Positions 43,646 through 55,176 of a DNA stretch of 64,000 nt are shown here, piece by piece (position 1 is the first letter of the stretch; the number at the start of each line of letters is the position of its first letter). The translations under genes were made by a program, and so were the position numbers. This DNA is from Geomonas anaerohicana (GTDB lineage: Bacteria > Desulfobacterota > Desulfuromonadia > Geobacterales > Geobacteraceae): NCBI RefSeq assembly GCF_016458305.1, contig NZ_JAEMHL010000002.1:310001-374000 (forward strand), written 5' to 3'. The notes beneath the pieces were generated by a model, which saw only the letters and a program-made list of their open reading frames with translations, had not been told where the DNA came from and searched no databases.

Positions 43646-44490
43646 TCAGGAAGGTTGGTGTTCTCGGCGCAGGGCAGATGGGGAGCGGCATCGCCCAGGT
43701 CCTGGCCCGGTATGAGACCGAAGTGGTCCTCTTCGACATCGCGCAGCCGCAGCTCGACAAGGCGCTCGCCGGCATCGCGAAGAACCTGGACCGCCAGGTG
43801 CAGAAAGGTGAGCTCGCCGCTGAAGCGGTGCAGCAGATCCTCAAGCGCATCGTCGCCACGCAGAAGATGGACGACCTCGCCGATTGCGACATGGCCATCG
43901 AGGCGGTCACCGAGAAGGAGTCGCTCAAGCTGGAGATCTTCCGGCAGCTCGACCAGGTGGTGAAGAAAGACGCCATCCTCGCCTCCAACACCTCTTCAAT
44001 CCCGATCACCAGGATCGCGGCGGTGACCGGCCGGCAGGACAAGGTGATCGGCATGCATTTCATGAATCCCGTGCCGGTCATGAAACTGGTCGAGGTGATC
44101 CGCGGGCTCGCCACCAGCGACGAGACCTTCGCGGCGACCTCCTCGCTCGTGGCCAGGCTGCAGAAGGAGATGGCGGTTTCCGCCGACTACCCCGGCTTCA
44201 TCGTCAACCGCATCCTGATCCCGATGATCAACGAGGCCGCCTTCGCTGTCTTCGAGGGGATCGCCACGGTTGAGGACATCGACAAGGCCATGAAGCTCGG
44301 CACCAACCAGCCCATGGGTCCGCTCACGCTGGCCGACTTCATCGGGCTCGACACCTGCCTGGCCATCATGGAGGTCCTGTACCAGGGGTTCAAGGATCCC
44401 AAGTACCGTCCCTGCCCGCTGCTCGTCAAGAAGGTCGAGGCAGGTCATCTCGGCAGGAAGTCCGGCAGGGGCTTCTACAACTACGCCTAG
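43642..44490 (+). CDS. hbd: 3-hydroxybutyryl-CoA dehydrogenase
   Basis: 282 residues. NAD-binding motif GAGQMGSGIAQ starts at residue 7; SNTSSIPITRIA lies near 115, the catalytic His in GMHFMNPVPVMKLVEVI near 138, and the C-terminal helical domain ends in GRGFYNYA. It oxidises (S)-3-hydroxybutyryl-CoA to acetoacetyl-CoA. It sits between the thiolase and the crotonase. Confidence 0.94.
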   Translation: MIRKVGVLGAGQMGSGIAQVLARYETEVVLFDIAQPQLDKALAGIAKNLDRQVQKGELAAEAVQQILKRIVATQKMDDLADCDMAIEAVTEKESLKLEIFRQLDQVVKKDAILASNTSSIPITRIAAVTGRQDKVIGMHFMNPVPVMKLVEVIRGLATSDETFAATSSLVARLQKEMAVSADYPGFIVNRILIPMINEAAFAVFEGIATVEDIDKAMKLGTNQPMGPLTLADFIGLDTCLAIMEVLYQGFKDPKYRPCPLLVKKVEAGHLGRKSGRGFYNYA

Positions 44491-44501
44491 GGGGGCTCGC
44501 C

Positions 44502-45284
44502 ATGCCATACCAGAATCTGCTCTTGGAAAAAAAAGACGGGGTCGCGCTGCTCATAGTGAACCGCCCGAAGGTGCTGAACGCCCTCAACGATGAAGTGCTG
44601 GACGAACTGCTGCACGCCTTCGAGGTGCTCGACCTGGACCGCACGGTGCGCGCCGTGGTGCTGACCGGCGCCGGCGAGAAGGCCTTCGTGGCCGGCGCCG
44701 ACATCGCCGCCATGGCCGACTACAACGTGGAGCAGGCGCTCGCCTTCGCGAAGAAGGGGCAGCAGTTGATGGCGCTGATCGGCAGGGTGAGAAAACCGGT
44801 GATCGCCGCAGTGAACGGCTTCGCCCTCGGCGGGGGGCTGGAACTGGCCCTCGCCTGCGACTTCGCCTACGCCTCGGACAACGCGAAACTGGGCCTTCCC
44901 GAGGTCACCCTCGGCATCATGCCCGGCTTCGGCGGGACACAGAACCTGCCCCGCCTGGTGGGAAGATCCCGCGCCAACGAGCTCATCTTCATGGGCAAGG
45001 TAGTGACTGCCGCCGAAGCCAAGAGCTGGGGGCTGGTCATGGCCGTGTATCCCCCCGAGCGGCTGCTGGACGAGGTGCTGGCGACCGCCGCGAAGATCGC
45101 CGGCAACGGGCTGATAGGCGTTGCCCGCGCCAAGGACGCGGTGAAAAGCGGCCTGGACATGTCGCTCGCGGAGGGGATGAACCACGAGGCGATAAGCTTC
45201 GCATCTCTCTTCGCAAGCCAGGATCAAAAAGAGGGGATGACGGCATTCGTGGAGAAGCGGAAACCGGCGTTCACCGGGGCGTAA
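44502..45284 (+). CDS. Enoyl-CoA hydratase (crotonase)
   Basis: 260 residues with GAGEKAFVAGADIAAM near residue 57, NGFALGGGLELALACD near 105 (first catalytic Glu region) and LPEVTLGIMPGFGGTQNLPR near 133 (second catalytic Glu). Hydrates crotonyl-CoA to 3-hydroxybutyryl-CoA, completing the unit with its two upstream neighbours. It starts 11 bases after hbd. Confidence 0.93.
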   Translation: MPYQNLLLEKKDGVALLIVNRPKVLNALNDEVLDELLHAFEVLDLDRTVRAVVLTGAGEKAFVAGADIAAMADYNVEQALAFAKKGQQLMALIGRVRKPVIAAVNGFALGGGLELALACDFAYASDNAKLGLPEVTLGIMPGFGGTQNLPRLVGRSRANELIFMGKVVTAAEAKSWGLVMAVYPPERLLDEVLATAAKIAGNGLIGVARAKDAVKSGLDMSLAEGMNHEAISFASLFASQDQKEGMTAFVEKRKPAFTGA

Positions 45285-45304
45285 AGAGATAAAGTCCTGC
45301 CCCA

Positions 45305-45415
45305 AGTTCCCCCTCCCCTTGCGGGAGGGGGGCAGGGGGTGGGGGAACATGCCGCCGGCAATGCAGATTGCAGCTTCACCCACCCCCCAGCCCCCTCCCG
45401 TCAAGGGATGGGGAG
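45305..45415. repeat. GC-rich inverted repeats (family E)
   Basis: CCCCCTCCCCTTGCGGGAGGG followed by GGCAGGGGGTGGGGG, mirrored by CACCCCCCAGCCCCCTCCCG. A single half of this type recurs at 50065. Together with the family A copy at 45489 it fills the gap 45285-45647, which has no gene. Confidence 0.7.
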
Positions 45416-45488
45416 GAGGCCAACAGAGGGATTGTAGACGCTGTAGAGGGCCAGGGTGAGGGCGATGCAGACGGCAAGATGATAGCAG

Positions 45489-45582
45489 CTCCCCTCCCCC
45501 GGAGGGGGAGGGTCAGGGAGGGGGAAGCAGCTGCACAATCCTTGTTTCCCCCCTCCCGGCCTCCCCCCTCCGGGGTGAGGGG
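45489..45582. repeat. REP-like palindromic repeat, family A copy 6
   Basis: CTCCCCCGGAGGGGGAGGG and CCTCCCCCCTCCGGGGTGAGG halves. Confidence 0.85.
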
Positions 45583-45647
45583 CGTATACCGGCAAGACAC
45601 CGTTGGCAATGTGTGAGGCAATCAGCAACGGCAAAACGAGGTGAGTC

Positions 45648-47648
45648 ATGGAAGCAACGCGCGAACTCTATTGGAACATAGGCCACGGGGCGGCGGTACT
45701 GGTCCCGATGTACCTGATCACGGTGGCCGCTTTGGCGCTGCTCGGCTACTACGGTTACCAGCGGCTGCGGATCTACGGCAAGGGCAAGCCCCTGGACCGG
45801 ACCGGCAACCGCCCGGAACGCATCTCGATGCTGGTGAAGAACGTCCTTCTGCAAAGCCGCGTGCTCAAGGTCAAGGGCCCGGGCTTCGCCCACGGCTTCT
45901 TCTTCTGGTCTTTCGCCACGCTCTTCGCCGGCACCGTACTGGTGGCCCTGCAGGCCGACGGCACCGATCTCCTCCTCGGCGTGCGCTTTCTGACCGGCAC
46001 CTTCTACAAGGTCTTCTCCCTGGTGCTCGATGTCGCCGGCCTCGCCGCCCTCATCACGCTGGCCGGACTGTTCGTGCGCCGCTACCTGGTGCGCCCGGAG
46101 GGGCTGGAGACGACCCGCGACGACGCCGTCATGCACGGCCTGCTCTTCGCCATCATCGTCACCGGCTTCCTCATCGAGGGGGCCAGGATGGCCGTGACCG
46201 AAGTGGTGCAGCAGCCCGATCTTGCGCTCTGGTCGCCGGTGGGCCTCATGGTCGCCAAGATCCTGTCGGGCTCGCAGCCCGGGGACCTGGCCCTGGTGCA
46301 CCGCGGTCTGTGGTGGTTCCATTTCGTCCTGGTCGCCGCCTTCATCTGCGCCATCCCCTTCACCAAGTTCCGCCACATCTTCACCACTTCCGCGAACTAC
46401 TTCTTCGCACCGCTCGGCCCCAAGGGAGCGCTGGTGACCGTGGACATGGAGGGTGACGCCGAGAGCTTCGGCGCGGCGAAGATAGGCGACATGACCTGGA
46501 AGGACATCTTCGACACCGACGCCTGCACCAAGTGCAAGCGCTGCCAGGACCGCTGCCCCGCGCACGCGACCGAGAAACCGCTCTCCCCCATGAAGGTCAT
46601 CTCCCAACTGGGCGAGGTGGCCCGCGAGGCCGTCGAGGACAACCTGGTCGAAGCGGTCGGCAAGGACGCCCTCTGGTCCTGCACCACCTGCCGGGCCTGT
46701 CAGGAGATCTGCCCCGCCGCCATCGAACACGTCAACAAGGTGGTCGACATCCGCCGCAACCTGGTCCTCATGGAAGGAGAATTCCCCGGCGACGAAGTGG
46801 TCACCGCGATGGGGAACGTCGAGGTGAACGGCAATCCGCTCGGCATGTCCTTCGCCTCCCGCGGCGACTGGGCCGAGGGGCTGCCGGTCACCCAGCTCTC
46901 CGAAGGGGCCGAGGTCGACATCCTGTACTTCGTCGGCTGTTACGCCTCCTTCGACAAGCGCAACATCAAGATCGCCACCAGCTTCGTGAAGCTCTGCGCC
47001 GCCGCCGGCATCAGGGTCGGCATCCTCGGCAAGGAGGAGAAGTGCTGCGGCGAGCCGATGCGCAAGCTGGGCAACGAGTACCTGTACCAGACCCTGGCCA
47101 CGGAGAACATCGAGACCATCAAGGGGTACGGGGTGAAGAAGGTGGTCACCGCCTGTCCACACTGCTTCAACACCCTGTCCAAGGACTACCGCGACCTCGG
47201 CTTCGATGTCGAGACCGAGCACTACACCACCTTCCTGGAGCGCCTGATCACGGACGGCAAGCTGAAGATCGATCAGGGGGCCTTCGAATGCACCTACCAC
47301 GACTCCTGCTACCTCGGTCGCTATAACGACACCTACCAGGCCCCGCGCGCCCTGGTGCAGGCGGCGGGCGGGACCATCAGGGAGATGGAGCGCAAAGAGG
47401 CGGAAAGCTTCTGCTGCGGCGCCGGCGGTGGACGCATCATGGCCGAGGAGAAGCTGGGAAGCCGCATCAGCGTGAAGCGCGTGCAGATGGCCGCCGCGAC
47501 CGGCGCCGGGGTCCTGGTATCGAACTGCCCGTTCTGTCTCACCATGTTCGAGGACGGCGTCAAGGGGGCCGAACTGGAAGGGCTCCTGGTGGCGCGGGAC
47601 GTATCGGAGATCCTGCTGGAAAGAGTAGTGGCAGCGCAGGCTGGGTGA
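45648..47648 (+). CDS. Membrane EtfAB:menaquinone oxidoreductase (EMO type), cytochrome b plus HdrD-like Fe-S protein, copy 1
   Basis: 666 residues. Residues 1-250 hold about five membrane helices of the NarI-like cytochrome b domain with several His (FAHGFFFWSF, VMHGLLF, LWWFHFVLV). The cytoplasmic part carries two [4Fe-4S] motifs (CTKCKRCQDRCPA near 288, CTTCRACQEICPA near 346) and two CCG domains (CCGEP near 468, CCGAGGGR near 590). This build matches the EMO proteins that pass electrons from reduced ETF to menaquinone. In this setting they would come from the acyl-CoA dehydrogenase. A paralogue lies at 52429. Confidence 0.9.
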   Translation: MEATRELYWNIGHGAAVLVPMYLITVAALALLGYYGYQRLRIYGKGKPLDRTGNRPERISMLVKNVLLQSRVLKVKGPGFAHGFFFWSFATLFAGTVLVALQADGTDLLLGVRFLTGTFYKVFSLVLDVAGLAALITLAGLFVRRYLVRPEGLETTRDDAVMHGLLFAIIVTGFLIEGARMAVTEVVQQPDLALWSPVGLMVAKILSGSQPGDLALVHRGLWWFHFVLVAAFICAIPFTKFRHIFTTSANYFFAPLGPKGALVTVDMEGDAESFGAAKIGDMTWKDIFDTDACTKCKRCQDRCPAHATEKPLSPMKVISQLGEVAREAVEDNLVEAVGKDALWSCTTCRACQEICPAAIEHVNKVVDIRRNLVLMEGEFPGDEVVTAMGNVEVNGNPLGMSFASRGDWAEGLPVTQLSEGAEVDILYFVGCYASFDKRNIKIATSFVKLCAAAGIRVGILGKEEKCCGEPMRKLGNEYLYQTLATENIETIKGYGVKKVVTACPHCFNTLSKDYRDLGFDVETEHYTTFLERLITDGKLKIDQGAFECTYHDSCYLGRYNDTYQAPRALVQAAGGTIREMERKEAESFCCGAGGGRIMAEEKLGSRISVKRVQMAAATGAGVLVSNCPFCLTMFEDGVKGAELEGLLVARDVSEILLERVVAAQAG

Positions 47649-47654
47649 GGGACG

Positions 47655-47950
47655 AAGTAAATGTAATGCAGTGAGGCGAGGTAGAGCCGGTAGCGGCAAG
47701 TACCGCATCCGACTCCGGGCAGGCGAAAATCTGACGGAGGACACCGATGAGCCGAATCCAATGTGCAGATGGCCCCAGTGGGGTCGACGGAAACCGCAAC
47801 AGCAGAGCAATCCAGTTGTTAAAACCCCCATGATCAGGGGCCAATAGGAACGCAGCGCCCCCGCCGCAAACGGCACGGGGACCTTGAGGCAACTGACGAT
47901 GAGCGCGGCAGGCGAGTTCAGGAGGCGCCACGCGCCCGGGAGGATAAAAG
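47655..47950 (+). ncRNA. Structured leader upstream of sucC, candidate riboswitch
   Basis: This 300-base gap contains no gene but several complementary segments: GGTA-N8-TACC near 47688-47703, GGCCCCAGTGGGGTC near 47771-47785, CCCC-N7-GGGG near 47825-47840, and a CCGCCGCAAACGGCACGGGG region. Stretches GACGGAGGAC and GCCGAATCC (47733-47759) and a later CAACAGC resemble conserved pieces of c-di-AMP (ydaO) riboswitches. The order and spacing are not fully convincing, so the class is uncertain. A strong AGGAGG at 47921 lies well before the gene start. Confidence 0.35.
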
Positions 47951-47952
47951 GG

Positions 47953-50057
<2,105 letters not shown>

Positions 50058-50064
50058 CACCGAC

Positions 50065-50104
50065 CACCCCCTCCCTTGACGGGAGGGGGCAGGGGGGTGG
50101 GTGA
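50065..50104. repeat. GC-rich half repeat (family E)
   Basis: CCCCCTCCCTTGACGGGAGGG followed by GGCAGGGGGGTGGG, as at 45305, between sucD and the first etfB. Confidence 0.65.
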
Positions 50105-50194
50105 AGCCGCAAGTCAGCTGAAACTGATGGCATCTTCCCCCGTCCCCTTACTCGAACCAACAGCTCACCCGCAGTCAAAGCGAAGGAGAAGGTC

Positions 50195-51007
50195 ATGCTC
50201 GTGATCTCCTGTATCAAGCAGGTGCCGGACACCACCCAGGTCAAGATCGACCCGGTCACCAACACCCTGGTGAGGGAGGGGATTCCCTTCATCGTGAATC
50301 CCTACGACACCCACGCCCTCGAAGAGGGGCTGGCGCTCAAGGACCGCTACGGCCTTCGCTCCGTCGCCATCTCCATGGGGCCGCCCAACACGGTCGCCAC
50401 CCTGAAAAAGGCGTGCGCCCTCGGGGTCGACCAGGCCATCCTCCTCTCCGACCGCGCCTTTGGCGGCGCCGACACCCTGGCCACCAGCCAGGTGCTCGCC
50501 TCGGCCATCGAACGTCTCGCGCAGAAGGAGGAAGTGGGGATCGTCTTCTGCGGCAAGCAGACCATCGACGGCGACACTGCCCAGGTCGGCCCCGGCATCG
50601 CCACCCGCCTCGGCTTCACCCAGCTCACCCTCGTCGACCGCATCGAATGGCTCGATCTCGACAAGAAGAGGATCCGGGTCCGGAGAAAGCTGGAAGGGAG
50701 GCACGAGATCGTCGAGGCCCCGCTGCCGGTGGTGATCACCGCGGTGCGGGAGCTGAACCGGCCCCGCTACCCAACCGTTCCGATGCGTCTGTCCGCCGAA
50801 CTGACCGAGGTCACCGTGTGGGACAACCAGGTGCTCAACCTGGACGTCGAGACGGTCGGACTCAAGGGGTCGGCGACCTGGGTCAGCAAGATCTTCTCTC
50901 CCGAGCGTGACCAGGGGGAGATCATCGGCGACGGCATCAAGGATCCCGTCGGCACCGCCCATCTGCTGCTCGACAAGATGCTCAGCAAAGACCTGTTAGC
51001 GATCTAG
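50195..51007 (+). CDS. etfB: Electron transfer flavoprotein beta subunit, pair 1
   Basis: 270 residues. N-terminal CIKQVPDTTQVKID, and the flavin/nucleotide loop GKQTIDGDTAQVGPG near residue 125. The DGDTAQVGP form is, from memory, typical of bifurcating or NADH-linked ETFs; the second EtfB in this window has a different loop. Start follows AAGGAGAAGGTC. It is followed by its alpha subunit and an EMO-type membrane protein, so the set looks like a complete electron route to the quinone pool. Confidence 0.92.
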   Translation: MLVISCIKQVPDTTQVKIDPVTNTLVREGIPFIVNPYDTHALEEGLALKDRYGLRSVAISMGPPNTVATLKKACALGVDQAILLSDRAFGGADTLATSQVLASAIERLAQKEEVGIVFCGKQTIDGDTAQVGPGIATRLGFTQLTLVDRIEWLDLDKKRIRVRRKLEGRHEIVEAPLPVVITAVRELNRPRYPTVPMRLSAELTEVTVWDNQVLNLDVETVGLKGSATWVSKIFSPERDQGEIIGDGIKDPVGTAHLLLDKMLSKDLLAI

Positions 51008-51023
51008 CCTGCAAGGAGTTGAC

Positions 51024-52364
51024 ATGGACAGCAAGAAGATCAAGAAGCCGCGCGGCATAGCACGCCTGGTCGCCGGCAAGTGCATAGCCTGCGGCGCCCG
51101 CTGCGAGAGCTCTTGCCCGGTAAGCGGCATCCTCATGAACGATGCGGGGGAGCCTTCCATCCACGCCGAGAAGTGCATCGGCTGCGCGAAATGCGTCAAG
51201 GTCTGCGCCGCCGGGGCCCTGGAGATGTTCTATACGCCGGAAGAGCTGGAGCTTCTCAAACAGTGGGAGGCGCAGCACGGCGCGGCCGGGGAGGAGCTCG
51301 ATCCCGCGGAAAAGAAGCTGCGCGAGATGCTGGCCACCTATCGCGGCGTCTGGGTCTTCATCGAGCAGTTCGAGGGGGAGGTCGCCAAGGTCTCCTGGGA
51401 GTTGCTCGGCGCCGGCGCGGACCTCGCGCGGCAGCTCCAGGTGCCGCTCTCCGCGGTGATCATCGGCCACGGCGTCGCCGCGCTCTGCGAAGAGTCCTTC
51501 AGCTACGGCGCCGACCAGGCCATCGTGCTGGACGCGCCGGTGTTCGGGAACTACCGCACCAAGCCCTTCTGCGACGCGCTCTGCCACCTGATCGACAAGC
51601 ACAGGCCCGAGGTCATCCTGATGGGCGCCACCGGCCAGGGGCGCGACCTCGCCGGCGCGGTCGCCACCGTGGTGAAGACCGGCCTCACCGCCGACTGCAC
51701 CGGTCTCGGCATCGACGACAAACGTAACCTCATGCAGACCCGCCCGGCCTTCGGCGGCAACATCATGGCGACCATCATGTGCGACCGCTTCCGCCCGCAG
51801 ATGGCGACGGTGCGCCCGCACGTGATGGCCATGCCGGAACGGCTCCCGGGGCGGACCGGCGTCGTGGTCAACGAGGAGTACGACCTGCGTGAGGAGGACG
51901 TGCTCGCCAAGGTGATCGAGTCCATCAGCGACAAGGGGGGCAAGGACATCGACATCGCCGGGGCCGAGATCATCGTCTCGGGGGGGCGCGGCCTGATGGG
52001 GAAGGAGAACTTCGCCATGCTGCACGAGCTCGCCGCGGAACTTGGCGGCGTGGTCGGCGCCTCCAGGAGCGCCGTCGATGCCGGGTGGATGCCGCACAGC
52101 CGCCAGGTCGGGCAGACCGGCAAGACGGTGCGCCCAAAGATCTACATCGCCTGCGGCATCTCCGGCGCCATCCAGCACCTGGTCGGCATGCAGGACTCCG
52201 ACGTGGTGATCGCCATCAACCGCGACCCCGAGGCCCCCATCTTCCAGGTCGCCACCTACGGCATCGTGGGTGACGTGTTCGAGATCGTGCCGGCCCTGAC
52301 CAAGAGGGTGCGCACCATGAAAGAGCAGCGCGGCGGGAGACTCCCCGACCGGCTCGCCGTTTGA
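51024..52364 (+). CDS. etfA: Electron transfer flavoprotein alpha subunit with N-terminal ferredoxin domain, pair 1
   Basis: 446 residues. Residues 10-75 form a double [4Fe-4S] ferredoxin ([31 protein letters not shown]) ahead of a standard EtfA. The FAD domain carries [12 protein letters not shown] near 320, [23 protein letters not shown] near 343 and [12 protein letters not shown] near 375. The ferredoxin extension is absent from the second EtfA (55177) and may deliver electrons directly to Fe-S partners. Confidence 0.93.
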   Translation: MDSKKIKKPRGIARLVAGKCIACGARCESSCPVSGILMNDAGEPSIHAEKCIGCAKCVKVCAAGALEMFYTPEELELLKQWEAQHGAAGEELDPAEKKLREMLATYRGVWVFIEQFEGEVAKVSWELLGAGADLARQLQVPLSAVIIGHGVAALCEESFSYGADQAIVLDAPVFGNYRTKPFCDALCHLIDKHRPEVILMGATGQGRDLAGAVATVVKTGLTADCTGLGIDDKRNLMQTRPAFGGNIMATIMCDRFRPQMATVRPHVMAMPERLPGRTGVVVNEEYDLREEDVLAKVIESISDKGGKDIDIAGAEIIVSGGRGLMGKENFAMLHELAAELGGVVGASRSAVDAGWMPHSRQVGQTGKTVRPKIYIACGISGAIQHLVGMQDSDVVIAINRDPEAPIFQVATYGIVGDVFEIVPALTKRVRTMKEQRGGRLPDRLAV

Positions 52365-52428
52365 CCGACAGTTGTAAGGGGACAGGCGCCTGCGGGGCCA
52401 GTCCCATCAACCGCTTGCGAGGTATCAC

Positions 52429-54378
52429 ATGCAAAGCCACCCGTACTTCATGCCGTTGTTGCTCGTCGCCGTGCTGACCTTCTGTTACAGCTGCTACCAG
52501 CGCCTGCAACTGGTCACCGCCGGCGCCGCCGAGAACCGCTTCGACCGCCCCGGCGAGCGCCTGGCCGGGGTCTTCTCCTACGCCTTCGGCCAGAGGCGCG
52601 TTCTGTCCCGCCCGTTCGGCGTGAACCACTTCGTGCTGTTCTGGGCCTTCTTGCTGCTCCTGGTCGCCAACGCCGACTTCCTGTGGCAGGGGCTCTTCCC
52701 CGGAAGCGGGCTCTCCGCCCTGCCGGAAGCGGTCCGCCACCCGCTCGAACTCGCCTTCGACCTGGTGTCGCTGCTGGCGCTCGTCAGCGTCCTCGTGGCA
52801 CTGGCGCGCAGGCTCTTCTTCGCGCCGTCGTATCTCGGCAACGACTACACCAAGCCCTGCAGCGGCGAGGCGCTGCTCATCCTCGGGATGATCGCGACGC
52901 TCATGGCGGCGTACTTCCTGATGAACGCGGCCCGCCTCGCCCCCGGGTCGCAGACGTGGCAGCCTGTCTCACGGGCGGTCTCCTTTTTCTTGCAGGGTCT
53001 TCCTGCAGCAACACTGGACGGCGTCGCTTCGGTCTCCTGGTGGGCGCATGCGATAGTGTTGCTTCTTTTTCTCAACCTGCTGCCGCGCAGCAAGCACATG
53101 CACATCCTGACCGCCATCCCCAACTGCTACTTCAGAAACCTCGATCATCCGGCGGTCCCGCCGCGCGAGGAGTTCCAGATGGGGAACCGGTTCGGTGTCA
53201 GCGGCGTCGAGCAGTTTTCCTGGAAGGACCTGCTGGATTCCTTCTCCTGCACCGAATGCGGACGCTGCCAGGACCTCTGTCCCGCGCACAACACGGGGAA
53301 ATCCCTCAATCCGCGCCGCGTCGTCCACGACGTCAAGGTGAACCTGCTGGAAAAGGGTGGCAAGCCGCTCATCGGACCCAAGGGGGATGGGACCAGCAGC
53401 GAGGAATCGCTGTGGGACTGCACCACCTGTGGCGCCTGCCTCTCGGTCTGTCCGGTCCTCATCGAGCACCTCCCCAAGATCGTCAAGATGCGCCGGCACC
53501 TGGTGCAGGAAAAGGCCCGGTTCCCGGAAGAGCTTTTGAACCTCTTCGAGAACATGGAGCAGCGCAGCAACCCCTGGGGCATCGCCCCCTCCGAGCGCGG
53601 CAAGTGGATCTCGGTCCTCGGTGAGCGCAGCTTCAAACCGGGGGAGACGGAATATCTCTTCTTCGTCGGCTGCGCCGGCTCCTTCGACAGCCGCGCCAAG
53701 CAGACCACGCTCGCCCTGGCGACCACCCTGGACCGGGCCGGCATCAGCTGGGGCATCCTGGGCAAGGACGAGATCTGCTGCGGCGACAGCGTCCGGCGCC
53801 TGGGGAACGAATTCGTCTTCGACAAGATGGCGCGCGACAACGCGGCGATGTTCCGCGAGCGTGGCGTGAAGAAGATCGTCACCGCGTGCCCGCACTGCTT
53901 CAGCACCCTGAAGAACGACTACAGGCAGTACGGCGTCGAGCTGGAGGTGGTGCACCACAGCGAGCTGATCGCCCAACTGGTCGGCGACGGCAGGCTCAAG
54001 GCGCCCAAGAAGGCAGGGCAGGGGAAGGTGCTCTTCCATGACTCCTGCTACCTGGGACGCCACAACGACACCTACGCGGCACCCCGCGCCGTCATCGAGG
54101 CGGCCACCGGCGGGGTCCCCGGCGACTTCGAGCGCAACCGCGAGAACGGCTTCTGCTGCGGCGCTGGCGGCGGCAGGATGTGGATGGAGGAACAGACCGG
54201 AGCGAGGATCAACCACGAACGGGTCAAGGAAGCCCTCAAGCAGCAACCCGACACCATCTGCGTCAGCTGCCCCTACTGCATGACCATGCTGGAGGACGGG
54301 CTCAAGGACCAGGGGGCGGAGAAGGTACGGGTAAGGGACATCGCAGAGGTAATGGCCGAGGCATTAAACGACCGATAG
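52429..54378 (+). CDS. Membrane EtfAB:menaquinone oxidoreductase (EMO type), copy 2
   Basis: 649 residues with the same build as 45648: N-terminal membrane helices (residues about 5-215, with His in VNHFVLFW and WWAHAIVLL), two ferredoxin motifs (CTECGRCQDLCPA near 270, CTTCGACLSVCPV near 331) and two CCG domains (CCGDS near 451, CCGAGGGR near 577). It lies between the two ETF pairs and could serve either. Start ATG follows GAGGTATCAC. Confidence 0.9.
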   Translation: MQSHPYFMPLLLVAVLTFCYSCYQRLQLVTAGAAENRFDRPGERLAGVFSYAFGQRRVLSRPFGVNHFVLFWAFLLLLVANADFLWQGLFPGSGLSALPEAVRHPLELAFDLVSLLALVSVLVALARRLFFAPSYLGNDYTKPCSGEALLILGMIATLMAAYFLMNAARLAPGSQTWQPVSRAVSFFLQGLPAATLDGVASVSWWAHAIVLLLFLNLLPRSKHMHILTAIPNCYFRNLDHPAVPPREEFQMGNRFGVSGVEQFSWKDLLDSFSCTECGRCQDLCPAHNTGKSLNPRRVVHDVKVNLLEKGGKPLIGPKGDGTSSEESLWDCTTCGACLSVCPVLIEHLPKIVKMRRHLVQEKARFPEELLNLFENMEQRSNPWGIAPSERGKWISVLGERSFKPGETEYLFFVGCAGSFDSRAKQTTLALATTLDRAGISWGILGKDEICCGDSVRRLGNEFVFDKMARDNAAMFRERGVKKIVTACPHCFSTLKNDYRQYGVELEVVHHSELIAQLVGDGRLKAPKKAGQGKVLFHDSCYLGRHNDTYAAPRAVIEAATGGVPGDFERNRENGFCCGAGGGRMWMEEQTGARINHERVKEALKQQPDTICVSCPYCMTMLEDGLKDQGAEKVRVRDIAEVMAEALNDR

Positions 54379-54388
54379 GGAGGCGCAC

Positions 54389-55165
54389 ATGAACATTCTA
54401 GTCTGCATCAAACAGGTACCGGACATGGAATCCCGCTTCAAGGTGAACGGGACGGGGGATTGGTACGACGAGGCCGACCTGGCCTACAGGATGAACGAGT
54501 ATGACGAGTACGCCGTCGAGCAGGCGGTGCAGCTCAAGGAGCAGCTGGGGAACCAGCCCGAGATCACCGTCCTCTCCATCGGCGCCGACCGCGTCGGCGA
54601 GGCGCTCAAGAAGGCGCTCGCCATGGGGTGCGACAAGGCGGTCCAGGTGCAGGACAACGACAGCGCCCGCAAGGACCCGTGGCAGATCGCCAACATCATC
54701 GCCGCCTACGCGGGCGACAAGAACTTCGACGTCATCTTCACCGGGATGCAGTCGCAGGACCGCGGCTCGGCGCAGGTGGGCGTCACCGTCGCGGAACTTT
54801 TGGGCCACAACTGCGCCAGCACCCTGGTCGGCTTCGAGTACGCCGACGGCGTGGTCACCGCGAAGAGGGAGCTGGAGGGGGGCGTCAAGAGCGTGGTCAA
54901 GGTCCCGGTACCGGCGCTGGTTACCTGCCAGTTGGGCCTCAACGTGCCGCGCTACCCGACCCTGCCCAACATCATGAAGGCGAAGAAGAAGGAGCTGCAG
55001 CTGGTACCCGTTGCGAGCCTCTTGAAAGAGGAGGCCGCGACCGGCACCGAGAAGCTCTACCCGCCGGTGAAGAGCGGCGGCGGCATTGTCCTGGAAGGGG
55101 ATCTGGGGGACATCGCCGATCGCCTGCTGGGCATTCTCAAGGAAAAGACCACGGTCATGAAATAA
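54389..55165 (+). CDS. etfB: Electron transfer flavoprotein beta subunit, pair 2
   Basis: 258 residues starting ten bases after the EMO gene, with GGGAGGCGCAC upstream. N-terminal CIKQVPDMESRFKVN, and loop GMQSQDRGSAQVGVT near residue 125, unlike the DGDTAQVGP loop of pair 1. This suggests an ordinary, non-bifurcating ETF that accepts electrons from acyl-CoA dehydrogenases. Confidence 0.93.
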   Translation: MNILVCIKQVPDMESRFKVNGTGDWYDEADLAYRMNEYDEYAVEQAVQLKEQLGNQPEITVLSIGADRVGEALKKALAMGCDKAVQVQDNDSARKDPWQIANIIAAYAGDKNFDVIFTGMQSQDRGSAQVGVTVAELLGHNCASTLVGFEYADGVVTAKRELEGGVKSVVKVPVPALVTCQLGLNVPRYPTLPNIMKAKKKELQLVPVASLLKEEAATGTEKLYPPVKSGGGIVLEGDLGDIADRLLGILKEKTTVMK

Positions 55166-55176
55166 GGAGGTGAGCC

